This document shows, piece after piece, positions 55,972 through 64,000 of a stretch of DNA of 64,000 nt (its first letter is position 1; every line of letters starts with the position of its first letter). Position numbers and translations under genes: made by a program. The stretch comes from Mycolicibacterium litorale. Its GTDB lineage: Bacteria; Actinomycetota; Actinomycetes; Mycobacteriales; Mycobacteriaceae. The stretch is taken from NCBI GenBank assembly GCA_002007745.1, contig CP019882.1, positions 5,332,001 through 5,396,000 of the forward strand, given 5' to 3'. Below the pieces are notes generated by a model. The model saw only the letters and a list, made by a program, of their open reading frames with translations, did no database searches and had not been told where the DNA came from.

Positions 55972-56783
55972 CGTGCGGATTTCATCCGGCCGCGCTGGTT
56001 GTCCCGGTTGCGCTCGTAGACCATCCGCAGCCCGTCCAGGGTGAGGTGCTTGTCGTAGTGCGCCACGGTGTGCAGGTCGGGCAGCATCAGCGGGGCGGTG
56101 TGCCCGGTGGCCACCACGGCGACGTCCGAGCCGGCGAAGCCGTCGACATCCTCGCGGATCCGCGTGACCAGTCCGTCGACCAGCCCCGCGAACCCGAACA
56201 GCGCACCGGACTGCATGCACTCGACGGTGTTCTTGCCAACCACCGACCGGGGCCGGGTGAGCTCCACGCGGCGCAGCGCGGCCGAGCGTGCCGCAGCGGC
56301 ATCGGAGGACACCTGGACGCCGGGAGCGATTGCCCCGCCGAGGAATTCACCTTTGGCCGAGACCACGTCGACGCAGATCGACGACCCGAAATCCACCACG
56401 ATGGCGGCCGAGGAGAACTTGGCGTAGGCGGCCAGGCAGTTGACGATGCGGTCGGCGCCGACCTCCTTGGGGTTGTCGACCAGCAACGGGATTCCGGTGC
56501 GCACTCCCGGCTCGATGAGCACGTGCGGCACCGTCGGCCAGTACTGGTCGAGCATGAGCCGGACCTCGTGCATGACCGACGGGACGGTGGACAGGCCGGT
56601 GGCCCCGGTCAGCCGTTCGGAGTCGTCTCCGATGAGCCCTTCGATGGTGAGCGCCAATTCGTCTGCGGTCACCTCCGGCTCGGTCCGGATCCGCCACTGC
56701 TGCACGACTTTCGCATGGTTGCCGGAGCCGGAGATCAGTCCGACGACGGTGTGGGTGTTGCGGACGTCGATGGCCAGGAGCAC
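55968..56783 (-). CDS. coaX: Type III pantothenate kinase
   Basis: CoaX phosphorylates pantothenate at the first step of CoA synthesis. The 271-residue protein has the ASKHA phosphate motif LLAIDVRNTHTVVG (Arg where others have Gly, as in M. tuberculosis), VDFGSSICVDVV, GGAIAPGV and VVATGHTAPL. The GTG at 56783 is 2 bp after the panD remnant. Its stop overlaps the convergent SulP stop by 3 bp, marking the island's right edge. Confidence 0.95.
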   Translation of the reverse strand: MLLAIDVRNTHTVVGLISGSGNHAKVVQQWRIRTEPEVTADELALTIEGLIGDDSERLTGATGLSTVPSVMHEVRLMLDQYWPTVPHVLIEPGVRTGIPLLVDNPKEVGADRIVNCLAAYAKFSSAAIVVDFGSSICVDVVSAKGEFLGGAIAPGVQVSSDAAAARSAALRRVELTRPRSVVGKNTVECMQSGALFGFAGLVDGLVTRIREDVDGFAGSDVAVVATGHTAPLMLPDLHTVAHYDKHLTLDGLRMVYERNRDNQRGRMKSAR

Positions 56784-56785
56784 GA

Positions 56786-56869
56786 TTACCGCACCGTCCG
56801 CGAAGACAGCGGGTCGGTGTGCGGCACCGTCACGCGGTGGATGTCGTTGTGCAGCGTCGTACCAAACAT
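56786..56869 (-). pseudogene. panD: panD remnant (aspartate 1-decarboxylase), internally deleted
   Basis: A 27-codon frame opens with ATG overlapping the panC stop (TGATG), where mycobacterial panD always begins. MFGTTLHNDIHRVTVPHTD matches the PanD N-terminus (IHRATV region), and the end PLSSRTVR resembles the PanD C-terminal tail. The Gly-Ser self-cleavage site and all the catalytic core are absent. This looks like an in-frame deletion with added substitutions. Normal PanD is about 140 residues and makes beta-alanine for pantothenate. Confidence 0.75.
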
Positions 56870-57798
56870 CAGTTTCTCCAAGTGATTTCGTGCTGATCGG
56901 CCTTGCCGACGCCTGGCGGTGCGGTGTCGGTGGACAGGTCGATCGCGATATTGTCCAGCAGCCGGGTCGTGCCAAGGCGCGCGGTGAGCAGCATGCGCGC
57001 CGGTCCGTAGGCCGGTGCCGGTTCCAGCTGGGGCCCACGCACTTCGAGGTAGTCGACCTCGATGGCAGGCACCTCGTCGAGGACCGCGCGGGCGGCGTCG
57101 AGCGCTGCCGCCGCGCCACCGGAGGCGCCGTACATACCGGCCAGCAGCGCCGACGACAGCGCACCGGCCTGTTCGCGTTCCTCGGCGCTGAGATACCGGT
57201 TGCGCGAGGACATGGCCAGCCCGTCGGATTCCCGCACGATCGGCACGCCGACGATCCGGACGTCGACGTTGAGGTCGGCCACCATCTGCCGGATGAGCAC
57301 CAGCTGCTGATAGTCCTTCTCGCCGAAGAACGCCCGGTCCGGGCGCACGATCTGGAGCAGTTTCAACACCACGGTCAGCATGCCGGCGAAGTGCCCGGGC
57401 CGAGCCGCTCCCTCCAGCTCGGCACCCAGCGGGCCGGGGTGCACCGTGGTGCGGGGGCCGTCGGGATACATGGCCGCCGCACTGGGCGCGAACACCACCT
57501 CCACCCCCTCGCCGGCGAGCAGTTCCAGGTCGGCGTCCAGGGTGCGCGGGTAGGCGTCGAGATCTTCGTTCGCTCCGAACTGCAGCGGGTTGACGAAGAT
57601 CGATACCACCACCACAGCACCGGGAACCCGTTTGGCCGCCCGCACCAGGGCCAGGTGGCCGTCGTGCAGCGCGCCCATCGTCGGCACCAGCATCACCCGC
57701 CGCCCGGTGTGGCGTAGCGCCCGTGTCACATCCGAGACCGCCTTGGGGGTCGGATACATGTTGAGCTGTCCGGCGGCGAACTGCGGCCCCACGCTCAT
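56869..57798 (-). CDS. panC: Pantothenate synthetase
   Basis: PanC joins pantoate and beta-alanine with ATP. The 309-residue protein has the HIGH-type motif VPTMGALHDGHLALVRAA and the KMSKS-like AMSSRNRYLS. Length matches M. tuberculosis PanC (309). It overlaps the upstream DUF2520 gene by 4 bp and is followed by the panD remnant. With panD lost, its beta-alanine must come from elsewhere. Confidence 0.96.
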   Translation of the reverse strand: MSVGPQFAAGQLNMYPTPKAVSDVTRALRHTGRRVMLVPTMGALHDGHLALVRAAKRVPGAVVVVSIFVNPLQFGANEDLDAYPRTLDADLELLAGEGVEVVFAPSAAAMYPDGPRTTVHPGPLGAELEGAARPGHFAGMLTVVLKLLQIVRPDRAFFGEKDYQQLVLIRQMVADLNVDVRIVGVPIVRESDGLAMSSRNRYLSAEEREQAGALSSALLAGMYGASGGAAAALDAARAVLDEVPAIEVDYLEVRGPQLEPAPAYGPARMLLTARLGTTRLLDNIAIDLSTDTAPPGVGKADQHEITWRN

Positions 57799-58733
57799 CG
57801 TCGCCGTCCTTGCTTGCCTGACCAGTCCGCCAACACGTCAAAGACCTCCTCAGGTGCGTGCGCACGTTGCGCGGTGCGCAGCGAGTTCGCGTAATAGCTT
57901 TGCGCCAGTTCAGGATCCACCGGTTCGAGCGCCGCCAGATGACCGGCGACGGCGGCGGCGTCGCCGCGGGCGACCGGCCCGGTGAGCGCCGCCTGCCCGC
58001 GTTGCAGGGTGTTCTCGAGCGCGGCCCGGGCCAGCGGACCGACGATGCGCTCGGCCAGTCCGCCCGGCGCGTCGCTGATGAGTTCCTGACCCAGCAGCTC
58101 CTGGCCGGCCAGCGCCGCACGCAACGCGTCGAGGGCGTCGGCGATGACAGTGGCGACGTGGTTGCTGGCATGTGCCAGGGCCGCGTGGTAGAGCGGGCGG
58201 GCGTCTTCGCGGACGCCGAACGGTTCGCCGCCGATCTCGAGGACCAGCGACTGCGCGATCGCATAGCCGATCTCGTCGGCGGCGGTCACCCCGAAGCAGG
58301 TGTCGGCCAACCGTGCGACGTCCTCATCGGATCCGGTGAACGTCATCGCCGGATGGATCGCGAGCGGAACGCAGCCCTGCTCGGTGAGCGGAGCCAGGAT
58401 CGCCACCCCGTTGGCGCCGGAGGTGTGCACGACGATGGTGCCGCGGCGCACCGCACCCGTCGCGGCCAGGCCGTTGATCAGTGCGGGGAGTTCGGAATCG
58501 GGCACGGTCAGCAACAGCAGTTCGGCACTGTCGGCGACGTCGGGTACCGGCACGATCGGGGTGTCCGGCAGCCGCCGCTCGGCGAGCCGGCGGGACGTGG
58601 TGGAGATGGCGCTACATGCGACCACCACATGCTCGGCGCGCTCCAGCGCCATGCCGAGGGCAGTGCCGACCCGACCGGCCGAGATGATGCCCACCTTGAG
58701 CCGCGCCGGGCGCAAGCCGCTGGGAGTCCCCAC
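57795..58733 (-). CDS. Rossmann-like / DUF2520 protein (Rv3603c type)
   Basis: This 312-residue protein has an N-terminal NAD(P) Rossmann domain (KVGIISAGRVGTALGMALER) and a DUF2520 C-terminal helical domain (HAALAHASNHVATVIADA). It is coupled to panC by a 4-bp overlap, the M. tuberculosis order. A pantoate-related reductase role is an inference from context; the reaction is unproven. GTG 58733 is used as the start. Confidence 0.88.
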   Translation of the reverse strand: MGTPSGLRPARLKVGIISAGRVGTALGMALERAEHVVVACSAISTTSRRLAERRLPDTPIVPVPDVADSAELLLLTVPDSELPALINGLAATGAVRRGTIVVHTSGANGVAILAPLTEQGCVPLAIHPAMTFTGSDEDVARLADTCFGVTAADEIGYAIAQSLVLEIGGEPFGVREDARPLYHAALAHASNHVATVIADALDALRAALAGQELLGQELISDAPGGLAERIVGPLARAALENTLQRGQAALTGPVARGDAAAVAGHLAALEPVDPELAQSYYANSLRTAQRAHAPEEVFDVLADWSGKQGRRR

Positions 58734-58845
58734 GTCGACGACCTCGCTGACGTCAATGGCTGTGTTTCGTTCCGGTCCTTGGTCGGGTACCGGACGGTCG
58801 TCACAACTCTAGCCCGCCTGCGAAGACGCTCCCGCCGGTGCCGCG

Positions 58846-60150
58846 CTAGTCCTCGCGCCGGCGCCGGCGGCCGCCGCCGGCACCGCCGTTGGCCTGCAGT
58901 CGGGCCAGCAGGTCGGCGACCGACTGGCCACCGGTGTGCTGCCCCTCCGGGGCCTCGGGTTGCGGCTCGTCCTCCGCTCCGCGATGGCGAGCCGCGGGCG
59001 GCGCCGACATCGCCGGCGCCGACGGGCCATAGCCGGCCGGGCCCGCGCCTTCGGCGCCGTGCCGGGACCGCGGCGCGGGCGGTTCGGCCGGGGGCTGCAT
59101 GACGGGTTGCGGGCGGGGCTGGGGTGCGGGCTCCGCGGTGGGGGCGGACTCCTGGTCCGGAGTCCAGTGCCGGCCGCGCGGCTGTTCGGGGGGCGGCTCG
59201 GCCGGCGTCTGGGCCGACGTCTGGGCTGGCGGCTCGGCCGGGCCGGTCGAACCGGCGGGCACCCAGTGACTGCCGGGGGCGCCGGGCGGTAGCCACTGCC
59301 CCTCGGCCTCCACCGGCCGCCACTGTGCCGCTTGTGCGGGTTCGGGTGCGGGTTCGGGCTGGGGTTCGGGTCGCGGCGGTGGCGGCGTGAACGGGCGGTT
59401 GCCGCGGTCGCCGTTTTCGCCGGATCGCCGGTGTGAACCGCGATAGTTCTCGCCCAGATCGGGCTGGGGCTCGACACGGCGCCGCGGCGGCGGGGCGTAG
59501 GGCTGCTGTGCCGGTGCCGGTGGCGGTGGCGGACCCAGCGGCTCCTCGGGGACGTCGATGATCGGGTTCTCCGCGGTGCGGCTGCTGGTCTCCTCGGAGC
59601 GCACCGGAGTGATGCGACTGCTCTGCACCCGGCCCGGCGTCGGCGGCATGGTGGTGGTGTCCTGGGTCCAGTCCGCGCGGCGGCCGGCGCGATCGCCCTC
59701 GAGGGCCGGGCGGTCGCCGAGGTCCGCGTCGAAGAGGATCTCCAGATTCGCCCGCAGTGCCGCCAGCTCGGCGCGCAGCGCGGCGACCTCGTCGGCGGCC
59801 TGGGCGCGCAGCTCGGAGGCCAGTTCCCGGCGCAGGTGCGACTCGACGCTCAGCTCGTATTCCCGGCGGGCGGAGATCTCCCGGTCCAGCTGGAGGTCGT
59901 AGACCAGTTTGAGGTCTCTGGCCCTGGCGGCGTCGATATCGCTCTGCCTGCGGTAGATGACCGATACAAAGGCGGCCACCACGGCCGCCCACAGGGACAG
60001 AATGACCGCCAGCTTCAGCAACTCGACCCGGTCGGTGAAGACCAACGCGGAACTGGCCGCGAGGGCAAGGACCAGCAACACCGTCAAGAGCAGCCACCCC
60101 GGCCTGCGGCCGCCGCGCCGGTTCCTGGCGCCGCGGGACAGAACGGTCAT
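58846..60150 (-). CDS. Proline-rich membrane protein (Rv3604c/DUF6779 type)
   Basis: This 434-residue protein has two TM segments near residues 15-60 (WLLLTVLLVLALAASSALVF; LSLWAAVVAAFVSVIYRR), then a short coiled segment (AADEVAALRAELAALRANLE), a disordered Pro/Glu-rich region of about 250 residues, and a basic RRRRR tail. It matches M. tuberculosis Rv3604c by position. Function is unknown. Confidence 0.82.
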   Translation of the reverse strand: MTVLSRGARNRRGGRRPGWLLLTVLLVLALAASSALVFTDRVELLKLAVILSLWAAVVAAFVSVIYRRQSDIDAARARDLKLVYDLQLDREISARREYELSVESHLRRELASELRAQAADEVAALRAELAALRANLEILFDADLGDRPALEGDRAGRRADWTQDTTTMPPTPGRVQSSRITPVRSEETSSRTAENPIIDVPEEPLGPPPPPAPAQQPYAPPPRRRVEPQPDLGENYRGSHRRSGENGDRGNRPFTPPPPRPEPQPEPAPEPAQAAQWRPVEAEGQWLPPGAPGSHWVPAGSTGPAEPPAQTSAQTPAEPPPEQPRGRHWTPDQESAPTAEPAPQPRPQPVMQPPAEPPAPRSRHGAEGAGPAGYGPSAPAMSAPPAARHRGAEDEPQPEAPEGQHTGGQSVADLLARLQANGGAGGGRRRRRED

Positions 60151-60242
60151 GGGGTGACTGTACCCGCGCGTTGTCCGCGCACGTGTCCTCGAACTGCGGC
60201 GATTCGTCTGCCGAGCCGAAGTTGGGGGCTCTTGCCGCCGAG

Positions 60243-60715
60243 CTATGCGGCGTCAGCGTCGGCGTTGTCGTTCGGCTCCCCCGGCGACTTACAGCAATGT
60301 TCGAGCCACAACGCGGCCGCCACCAACGCCAGCGCACTGGCGGCGGCGACCACCGTGCCCGGGATGAAGCTGCTGGCGACCTGCTCGGCTCGCCGAAGCC
60401 ACAGATAGATCAAGATGCCGATCCACCAGCCGGCCATCAGCGCGCCGACCCAGGCCGAGGCTTTGGCGATCACCACGCTGCGTGCCACCGCCAGGGGGTG
60501 CAGGCGGCCGCCGCCGACCCCGATCTGCCCCTCGCGGATCTTGGCCCGCACCGACACCGCCCAGGCCGCCTCGATCGCGCCGACCGCCAGCAGGGACAAC
60601 CCGGTCCACAACGTGATCGGGGGAAGTTGCGGTACAGGACACGCATCAGCAGCCAGGTCAGGACGGCGACGCCGACGACCGCGGCGGCGAGATCGCGCTT
60701 TCGGGTGGACTCCAT
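60243..60715 (-). pseudogene. DUF3180 membrane protein (Rv3605c type), frameshifted
   Basis: The ATG at 60715 overlaps the folK stop (TGATG) and starts MESTRKRDLAAAVVG through LYRNFP. The frame then breaks: the expected PPITLWTGLSLLAVGAIEAA continues in another frame from about 60620 to 60243. Adding one base to the five-G run at 60619-60623 reunites a 157-residue protein of four TM segments. As with znuA and SulP, the lesion is one lost base in a G/C run. Confidence 0.85.
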
Positions 60716-61236
60716 CAGCGACCCAACCGCAGCACCAACGGCGTCAGTCGCACACCGTCGCGGTCCACCGGGTCCAGCTCGGTGAGCAGTCGGTCGACCC
60801 GACTGCGCTCCCCGGCCACGGTCAGCTCCGCGTCGGGGTCGACGGCCAGCCACGGCACCATCACGAACGCCCGCAGGTGGGCCAGCGGATGCGGCAACGT
60901 CAACCCCTCGTCGCGGGAGAACACCTCGTACTCGCCGTCGTGGCAGCAGACCAGGTCGACGTCGAGGGTGCGCGGCCCCCATTTCTGGCCGCGGACCCGC
61001 TCATTGGCCTGCTCGAGTGCCTGGGCCAGGCGCAGCCAGGCGTGCCCGTCGAGTGCGGGATCGTCGGCGACGACGACGGCGTTGAGGAACGGCCCCTGCT
61101 CGACACCACCCCAGGCATCGGTTTCGTAGACCGGCGACAGCGCGCGCACGGAGTCGCCCAGCCCGTCGACGGCGGCCTGCAACCGGGCCATCCGGTCACC
61201 CAGGTTGGAGCCGATCGACAACACGACCCGGGTCAT
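60715..61236 (-). CDS. folK: HPPK (folate pyrophosphokinase)
   Basis: FolK transfers pyrophosphate to 6-hydroxymethyl-dihydropterin. The 173-residue protein has VVLSIGSNLGDRMARLQAAV near the N-terminus and KWGPRTLDVDLVCCHD with the metal Asp pair. It overlaps folB by 4 bp. Confidence 0.95.
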   Translation of the reverse strand: MTRVVLSIGSNLGDRMARLQAAVDGLGDSVRALSPVYETDAWGGVEQGPFLNAVVVADDPALDGHAWLRLAQALEQANERVRGQKWGPRTLDVDLVCCHDGEYEVFSRDEGLTLPHPLAHLRAFVMVPWLAVDPDAELTVAGERSRVDRLLTELDPVDRDGVRLTPLVLRLGR

Positions 61237-61634
61237 GTCGCACCTGCGGCCGCAACGATCTGGCCCCGGCCGCCGCGGCGGGAGCGCCGGGCGACGACGG
61301 CCACATCGGTGAAGGTCAGCGGAATCGGCGCACCCGGTTTGTGCACGACGACCTCGACGGCGTGCACCCGCTGGTCGGTCATCACGTCCTCGGCGATCTC
61401 CGCCGCCACCGTTTCGATCAGATTGCGCGCCGGGCCGCCGACGATGGCGGCGGCCCGCTGCGCCAGTACGCCGTAGTCGTAGGTGTCGCGCAGATCGTCA
61501 CTGGCGGCGGCCTCGGCGAGGTCGATCCACACCGTGATGTCGACGACGAAATCCTGTCCGTCGCGGCGCTCGTGGTCGAACACGCCGTGGTTGCCGCGCA
61601 CCGTCAGCCCGCGCAGCTCGATGCGATCAGCCAT
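61233..61634 (-). CDS. folB: Dihydroneopterin aldolase
   Basis: FolB cleaves dihydroneopterin to 6-hydroxymethyl-dihydropterin. The 133-residue protein starts MADRIELRGLTVRGNHGVFD with the catalytic region and ends in the VEVVVHKPGAPIP strand typical of the family. It overlaps folP by 8 bp and folK by 4 bp. Confidence 0.95.
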   Translation of the reverse strand: MADRIELRGLTVRGNHGVFDHERRDGQDFVVDITVWIDLAEAAASDDLRDTYDYGVLAQRAAAIVGGPARNLIETVAAEIAEDVMTDQRVHAVEVVVHKPGAPIPLTFTDVAVVARRSRRGGRGQIVAAAGAT

Positions 61635-62463
61635 GTCCGCCTTCCCACGCCCGCACCACTTTCAGGGCGTCCACACTGGCCCGCACGTCGTGCACCCGCA
61701 CTCCCCACGCGCCGTGCAGTGCGGTCAGTGCGGAGATCACCGCGGTGGCGGTCTCCCGCCCGTCGGGTGGCCGTACCGCGCCGTCGTCGCCGGCCAGCAG
61801 CGCGCCGAGGAACCGCTTGCGAGACGCCCCCACCAGCACCGGGATACCGGTCGCCACGAATTCGGGCAGCGCGCGCAGCAGCGCCCAGTTGTGCTCGGCG
61901 GTCTTGGCGAATCCCAGCCCGGGGTCGATGATCAGGTTCTGCTGTTCCACGCCGGCCGCGATGGCGGTGTCGACGCAGGCCAGCAGTTCGTCGCGCACCT
62001 CGGCGACCACATCGGCGTACACCGGCACCTCATGCGGATGTGCGGCGCGCACCGAGCGCCAGTGCATGAGCACCCACGGCACCTGCGCCTCCGCCATCAG
62101 CGCAGCCATGGCGGGGTCGGCCTGGCCACCAGAAACGTCGTTGACGATGCTGGCGCCGCTGTCGATGGCGGCGGCAGCCACCGCCGCGTGCATGGTGTCG
62201 ATGCTGACGGTAATGCCCTGTCCGGCAAGCTCTTTGACTACCGGAAGAACTCGGGCCGTCTCGACCGTCGCGTCGATGCGGACCGCTCCGGGACGGGTGG
62301 ATTCCCCGCCGACGTCGACGATGTCAGCACCCTGGGCGACCAGGGCCAGACCGTGCTCGACGGCACGGGCCGGATCCAGATAGCGTCCGCCGTCGGAGAA
62401 GGAATCGTCGGTGACGTTGACTACCCCCATCACCCGGGTGCGCGGCTCGGTTGATTGCGTCAT
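61627..62463 (-). CDS. folP: Dihydropteroate synthase
   Basis: FolP joins pterin pyrophosphate to para-aminobenzoate and is the sulfonamide target. The 278-residue TIM barrel has VMGVVNVTDDSFSDGG, DVGGESTRPG, LIIDPGLGFAKT and GASRKRFLG. It overlaps folE by 4 bp. Confidence 0.96.
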   Translation of the reverse strand: MTQSTEPRTRVMGVVNVTDDSFSDGGRYLDPARAVEHGLALVAQGADIVDVGGESTRPGAVRIDATVETARVLPVVKELAGQGITVSIDTMHAAVAAAAIDSGASIVNDVSGGQADPAMAALMAEAQVPWVLMHWRSVRAAHPHEVPVYADVVAEVRDELLACVDTAIAAGVEQQNLIIDPGLGFAKTAEHNWALLRALPEFVATGIPVLVGASRKRFLGALLAGDDGAVRPPDGRETATAVISALTALHGAWGVRVHDVRASVDALKVVRAWEGGHG

Positions 62464-63062
62464 TTACGCAAGATGAGTTCCAGCGCCTCGGCTCGCGATG
62501 CCTTGTCCGTCTTGAACTGTCCGCGCACCGCCGATGTCGTGGTGGTGGCGCCGGGCTTACGCACTCCCCGCATCGCCATGCACAGGTGCTCGGCCTCGAT
62601 CACGACGATCACACCGCGCGGTTTGAGCTTGCGCATCACGGCGTCGGCGACCTGCGTGGTGAGACGTTCCTGGACCTGCGGACGCTTGGCGTACAGGTCG
62701 ACCACCCGGGCCAACTTCGACAGGCCGGTCACCCGCCCGTCCTCGCCGGGGATGTAGCCGACGTGGGCCACCCCGTGGAAAGCCACCAGATGATGTTCAC
62801 AGGTCGAGTACATCGGGATGTCCTTGACCAGGACCAGCTCGTCGTGCTGCTCGTCGAACGTCGTCTCCAGCACCGCGTCCGGATCGGTGTACAGGCCGGC
62901 GAACATCTCCCGGAAGGCACGGGCGACCCGGGCCGGGGTGTCCTGCAGGCCGTGCCGGTCCGGATCCTCCCCGACCGCCAACAACAGTTCGCGCACCGCG
63001 GCCTCTGCGCGGGCCTGGTCGAACTCCGGCGTCACGAGGGTGATCGAAGTGGGCTGCGCCAT
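62460..63062 (-). CDS. folE: GTP cyclohydrolase I
   Basis: FolE opens the folate pathway by converting GTP to dihydroneopterin triphosphate. The 200-residue protein has zinc ligands in STCEHHLVAFHG and EAEHLCMAMRGV, and GYIPGEDGRVTGLSKLARVV. The ATG at 63062 fits the family length; the open frame further upstream runs into the ftsH tail. It follows ftsH by 17 bp and leads folE-P-B-K. Confidence 0.96.
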   Translation of the reverse strand: MAQPTSITLVTPEFDQARAEAAVRELLLAVGEDPDRHGLQDTPARVARAFREMFAGLYTDPDAVLETTFDEQHDELVLVKDIPMYSTCEHHLVAFHGVAHVGYIPGEDGRVTGLSKLARVVDLYAKRPQVQERLTTQVADAVMRKLKPRGVIVVIEAEHLCMAMRGVRKPGATTTTSAVRGQFKTDKASRAEALELILRK

Positions 63063-63079
63063 CGAAGCTCCTTCGCCGA

Positions 63080-64000
63080 TCAGCCGTTGGCCGGCGGGTT
63101 CGCCCGACCGCCGTCGTCGCCCTGATCCTCCTTGGGCCCGGCGTTGGGCCCAGCGTGCGGCTTGTTGTGGCTCGGCGAGGGATAAGGCTGGTACGGCGGG
63201 TACGGCTGGCCCTGCTGATGCGCCGGTGGCCCCCACCCCTGCTGCGGCGGCGGATACCAGTAACCACCCTGCTGCGGCGGTCCCTGCGGTGGCCAGCCGG
63301 GCGCGTGCCAACCGGCCGGGGCACCGTAGTCAGGCTGGTTGGACTGGCCGCCCGGTGAGCCAGCGTGCGCGCCATTCCCAGCCCCGTTGCCAGCGCCGTT
63401 GCCAGCGCCATTCCCGTTTCCGTTGCCGGATCGGGCCTGCTGAGCCTGCGCGGCGGCGGAGGCCTGCGCGATCGCCTTCTTGAAGGCCGGCTCCGGCATC
63501 GGCTTGGGCCACGGTTCGCCGCGCTCGATGGCCAGCTCGCCCGGTGTCTTGATCGGGGGCTTGTCCGACGGGATCCGGCCGCCGAAATCGTCGAATACGG
63601 TCAACCGCGGCCGCTTCTTCACCTCACCGAAGATCGCCTCCAGCTCGGCACGGTGCAGGGTCTCCTTTTCCAGCAGTTCACCAGCGAGGGTGTCGAGCAC
63701 GTCGCGGTACTCGGTGAGGATCGCCCACGCCTCGGTGTGGGCGGCCTCGATGAGCTTGCGGACCTCGTCGTCGATGTCGCGGGCCACCTCGTGGCTGTAG
63801 TCGGCCTGGGTGCCCATGGACCGTCCGAGGAACGGGTCGCCGTGCTCAGTGCCGTACTTCACCGCGCCGAGCTTGGTGCTCATGCCGTACTCGGTGACCA
63901 TCGCGCGGGCGATCTTGGTGGCCTGGTCGATGTCGGAGGACGCGCCCGTGGTGGGCTCGCGGAAGATGAGCTCCTCGGCGGCCCGCCCGCCCATGGCGAA
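63080..64000 (-). CDS. ftsH: FtsH membrane protease, C-terminal part
   Basis: The frame is open to the right window edge; about 307 codons are visible. They include the peptidase-domain segment MGGRAAEELIFREPTTGASSD, DIDQATKIARAMVTEYGMS and LLEKETLHRAELEAIF, after the HExxH site that lies outside. The last roughly 130 residues are low complexity: GNGNGAGNGAGNG repeats, then Pro/Gln/Tyr-rich, as in mycobacterial FtsH. ftsH is upstream of folE in the conserved order. Confidence 0.95.
   Translation of the reverse strand, partial: FAMGGRAAEELIFREPTTGASSDIDQATKIARAMVTEYGMSTKLGAVKYGTEHGDPFLGRSMGTQADYSHEVARDIDDEVRKLIEAAHTEAWAILTEYRDVLDTLAGELLEKETLHRAELEAIFGEVKKRPRLTVFDDFGGRIPSDKPPIKTPGELAIERGEPWPKPMPEPAFKKAIAQASAAAQAQQARSGNGNGNGAGNGAGNGAGNGAHAGSPGGQSNQPDYGAPAGWHAPGWPPQGPPQQGGYWYPPPQQGWGPPAHQQGQPYPPYQPYPSPSHNKPHAGPNAGPKEDQGDDGGRANPPANG

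Noticed and set aside
43787..56000. Transposase, integrase, tRNA or attachment site at the island edges
   Set aside because: None seen; the island ends cleanly at lysS and coaX, so no mobile element type can be named.
58508..60337. A 609-codon reverse frame overlapping the proline-rich protein gene
   Set aside because: Out-of-frame reading of a repetitive Pro/Arg region; the other reverse frame has membrane segments and an M. tuberculosis counterpart by position.
63360..63440. Short repeats near the ftsH 3' end as a possible CRISPR or tandem array
   Set aside because: They encode the GNGNGAGNG low-complexity tail of FtsH and have no spacers.

Overview
The window is high-GC actinobacterial DNA and almost certainly a rapid-growing Mycobacterium/Mycolicibacterium chromosome. 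Gene order follows the known M. tuberculosis stretch from the cholesterol-ring genes (hsaA-D, kshB, fadE34, kstR) through cysS-ispF-ispD-carD, radA-disA, mutY, clpC1, lsr2, lysS, coaX/panC and folK-B-P-E to ftsH. GTG starts, 4-bp start/stop overlaps and mycobacterial marker genes (lsr2, carD, mhuD, lpqE, lpqF) agree. I saw no rRNA, tRNA, CRISPR array or transposase. No gene-free gap exceeds about 300 bp.

Layout. 0-7.5 kb is accessory metabolism: a GMC oxidoreductase cut by the window edge, an EamA exporter, a 3-hydroxybutyrate-dehydrogenase-like SDR coupled to an MFS symporter with a divergent LysR regulator, and two alpha/beta hydrolases. 7.5-15.3 kb is the steroid ring-degradation cluster hsaADCB/kshB/fadE34/kstR, with matches to the KstR operator in both divergent gaps. 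15.3-22.9 kb holds otsB, a LacI regulator, a zinc ABC importer behind a Zur-like box (its binding-protein gene is frameshifted), pxpA, a metallo-hydrolase and an ArsB-type permease, closed by a 24-bp-arm palindrome. 23-43.8 kb is housekeeping: rlmB, cysS, ispF, ispD, carD, lpqE, radA, disA, carbonic anhydrase, mutY, mhuD, lpqF, a cobalamin-riboswitch cbtB-cbtA-phosphatase operon, clpC1, lsr2 and lysS.

43.8-56 kb is an accessory island between lysS and coaX. It carries a PLP amino-acid dehydratase-like enzyme, a formylglycine-generating enzyme, a GntR regulator, a Cys-type sulfatase, a second full-length GyrB, two DUF202 membrane proteins, an ABC importer of the nitrate/sulfonate type and a frameshifted SulP transporter. 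The genes fit a sulfate-ester or organosulfur scavenging unit: uptake, sulfatase activation, desulfation and sulfate handling. An identical 14-bp motif lies upstream of both the GntR gene and the ABC operon. The GyrB paralogue is the unexpected passenger.

56-64 kb is the conserved vitamin block: coaX, panC, a panoate-pathway-like reductase, two membrane proteins, folK-folB-folP-folE and ftsH (cut by the right edge). Here panD is reduced to 27 codons that look like the fused two ends of the gene. Three other genes (zinc-binding protein, SulP, DUF3180) are each broken by one missing base in a G/C run. That shared lesion could be sequencing error or real decay. Products were assigned by reading the translations; no database search was run.
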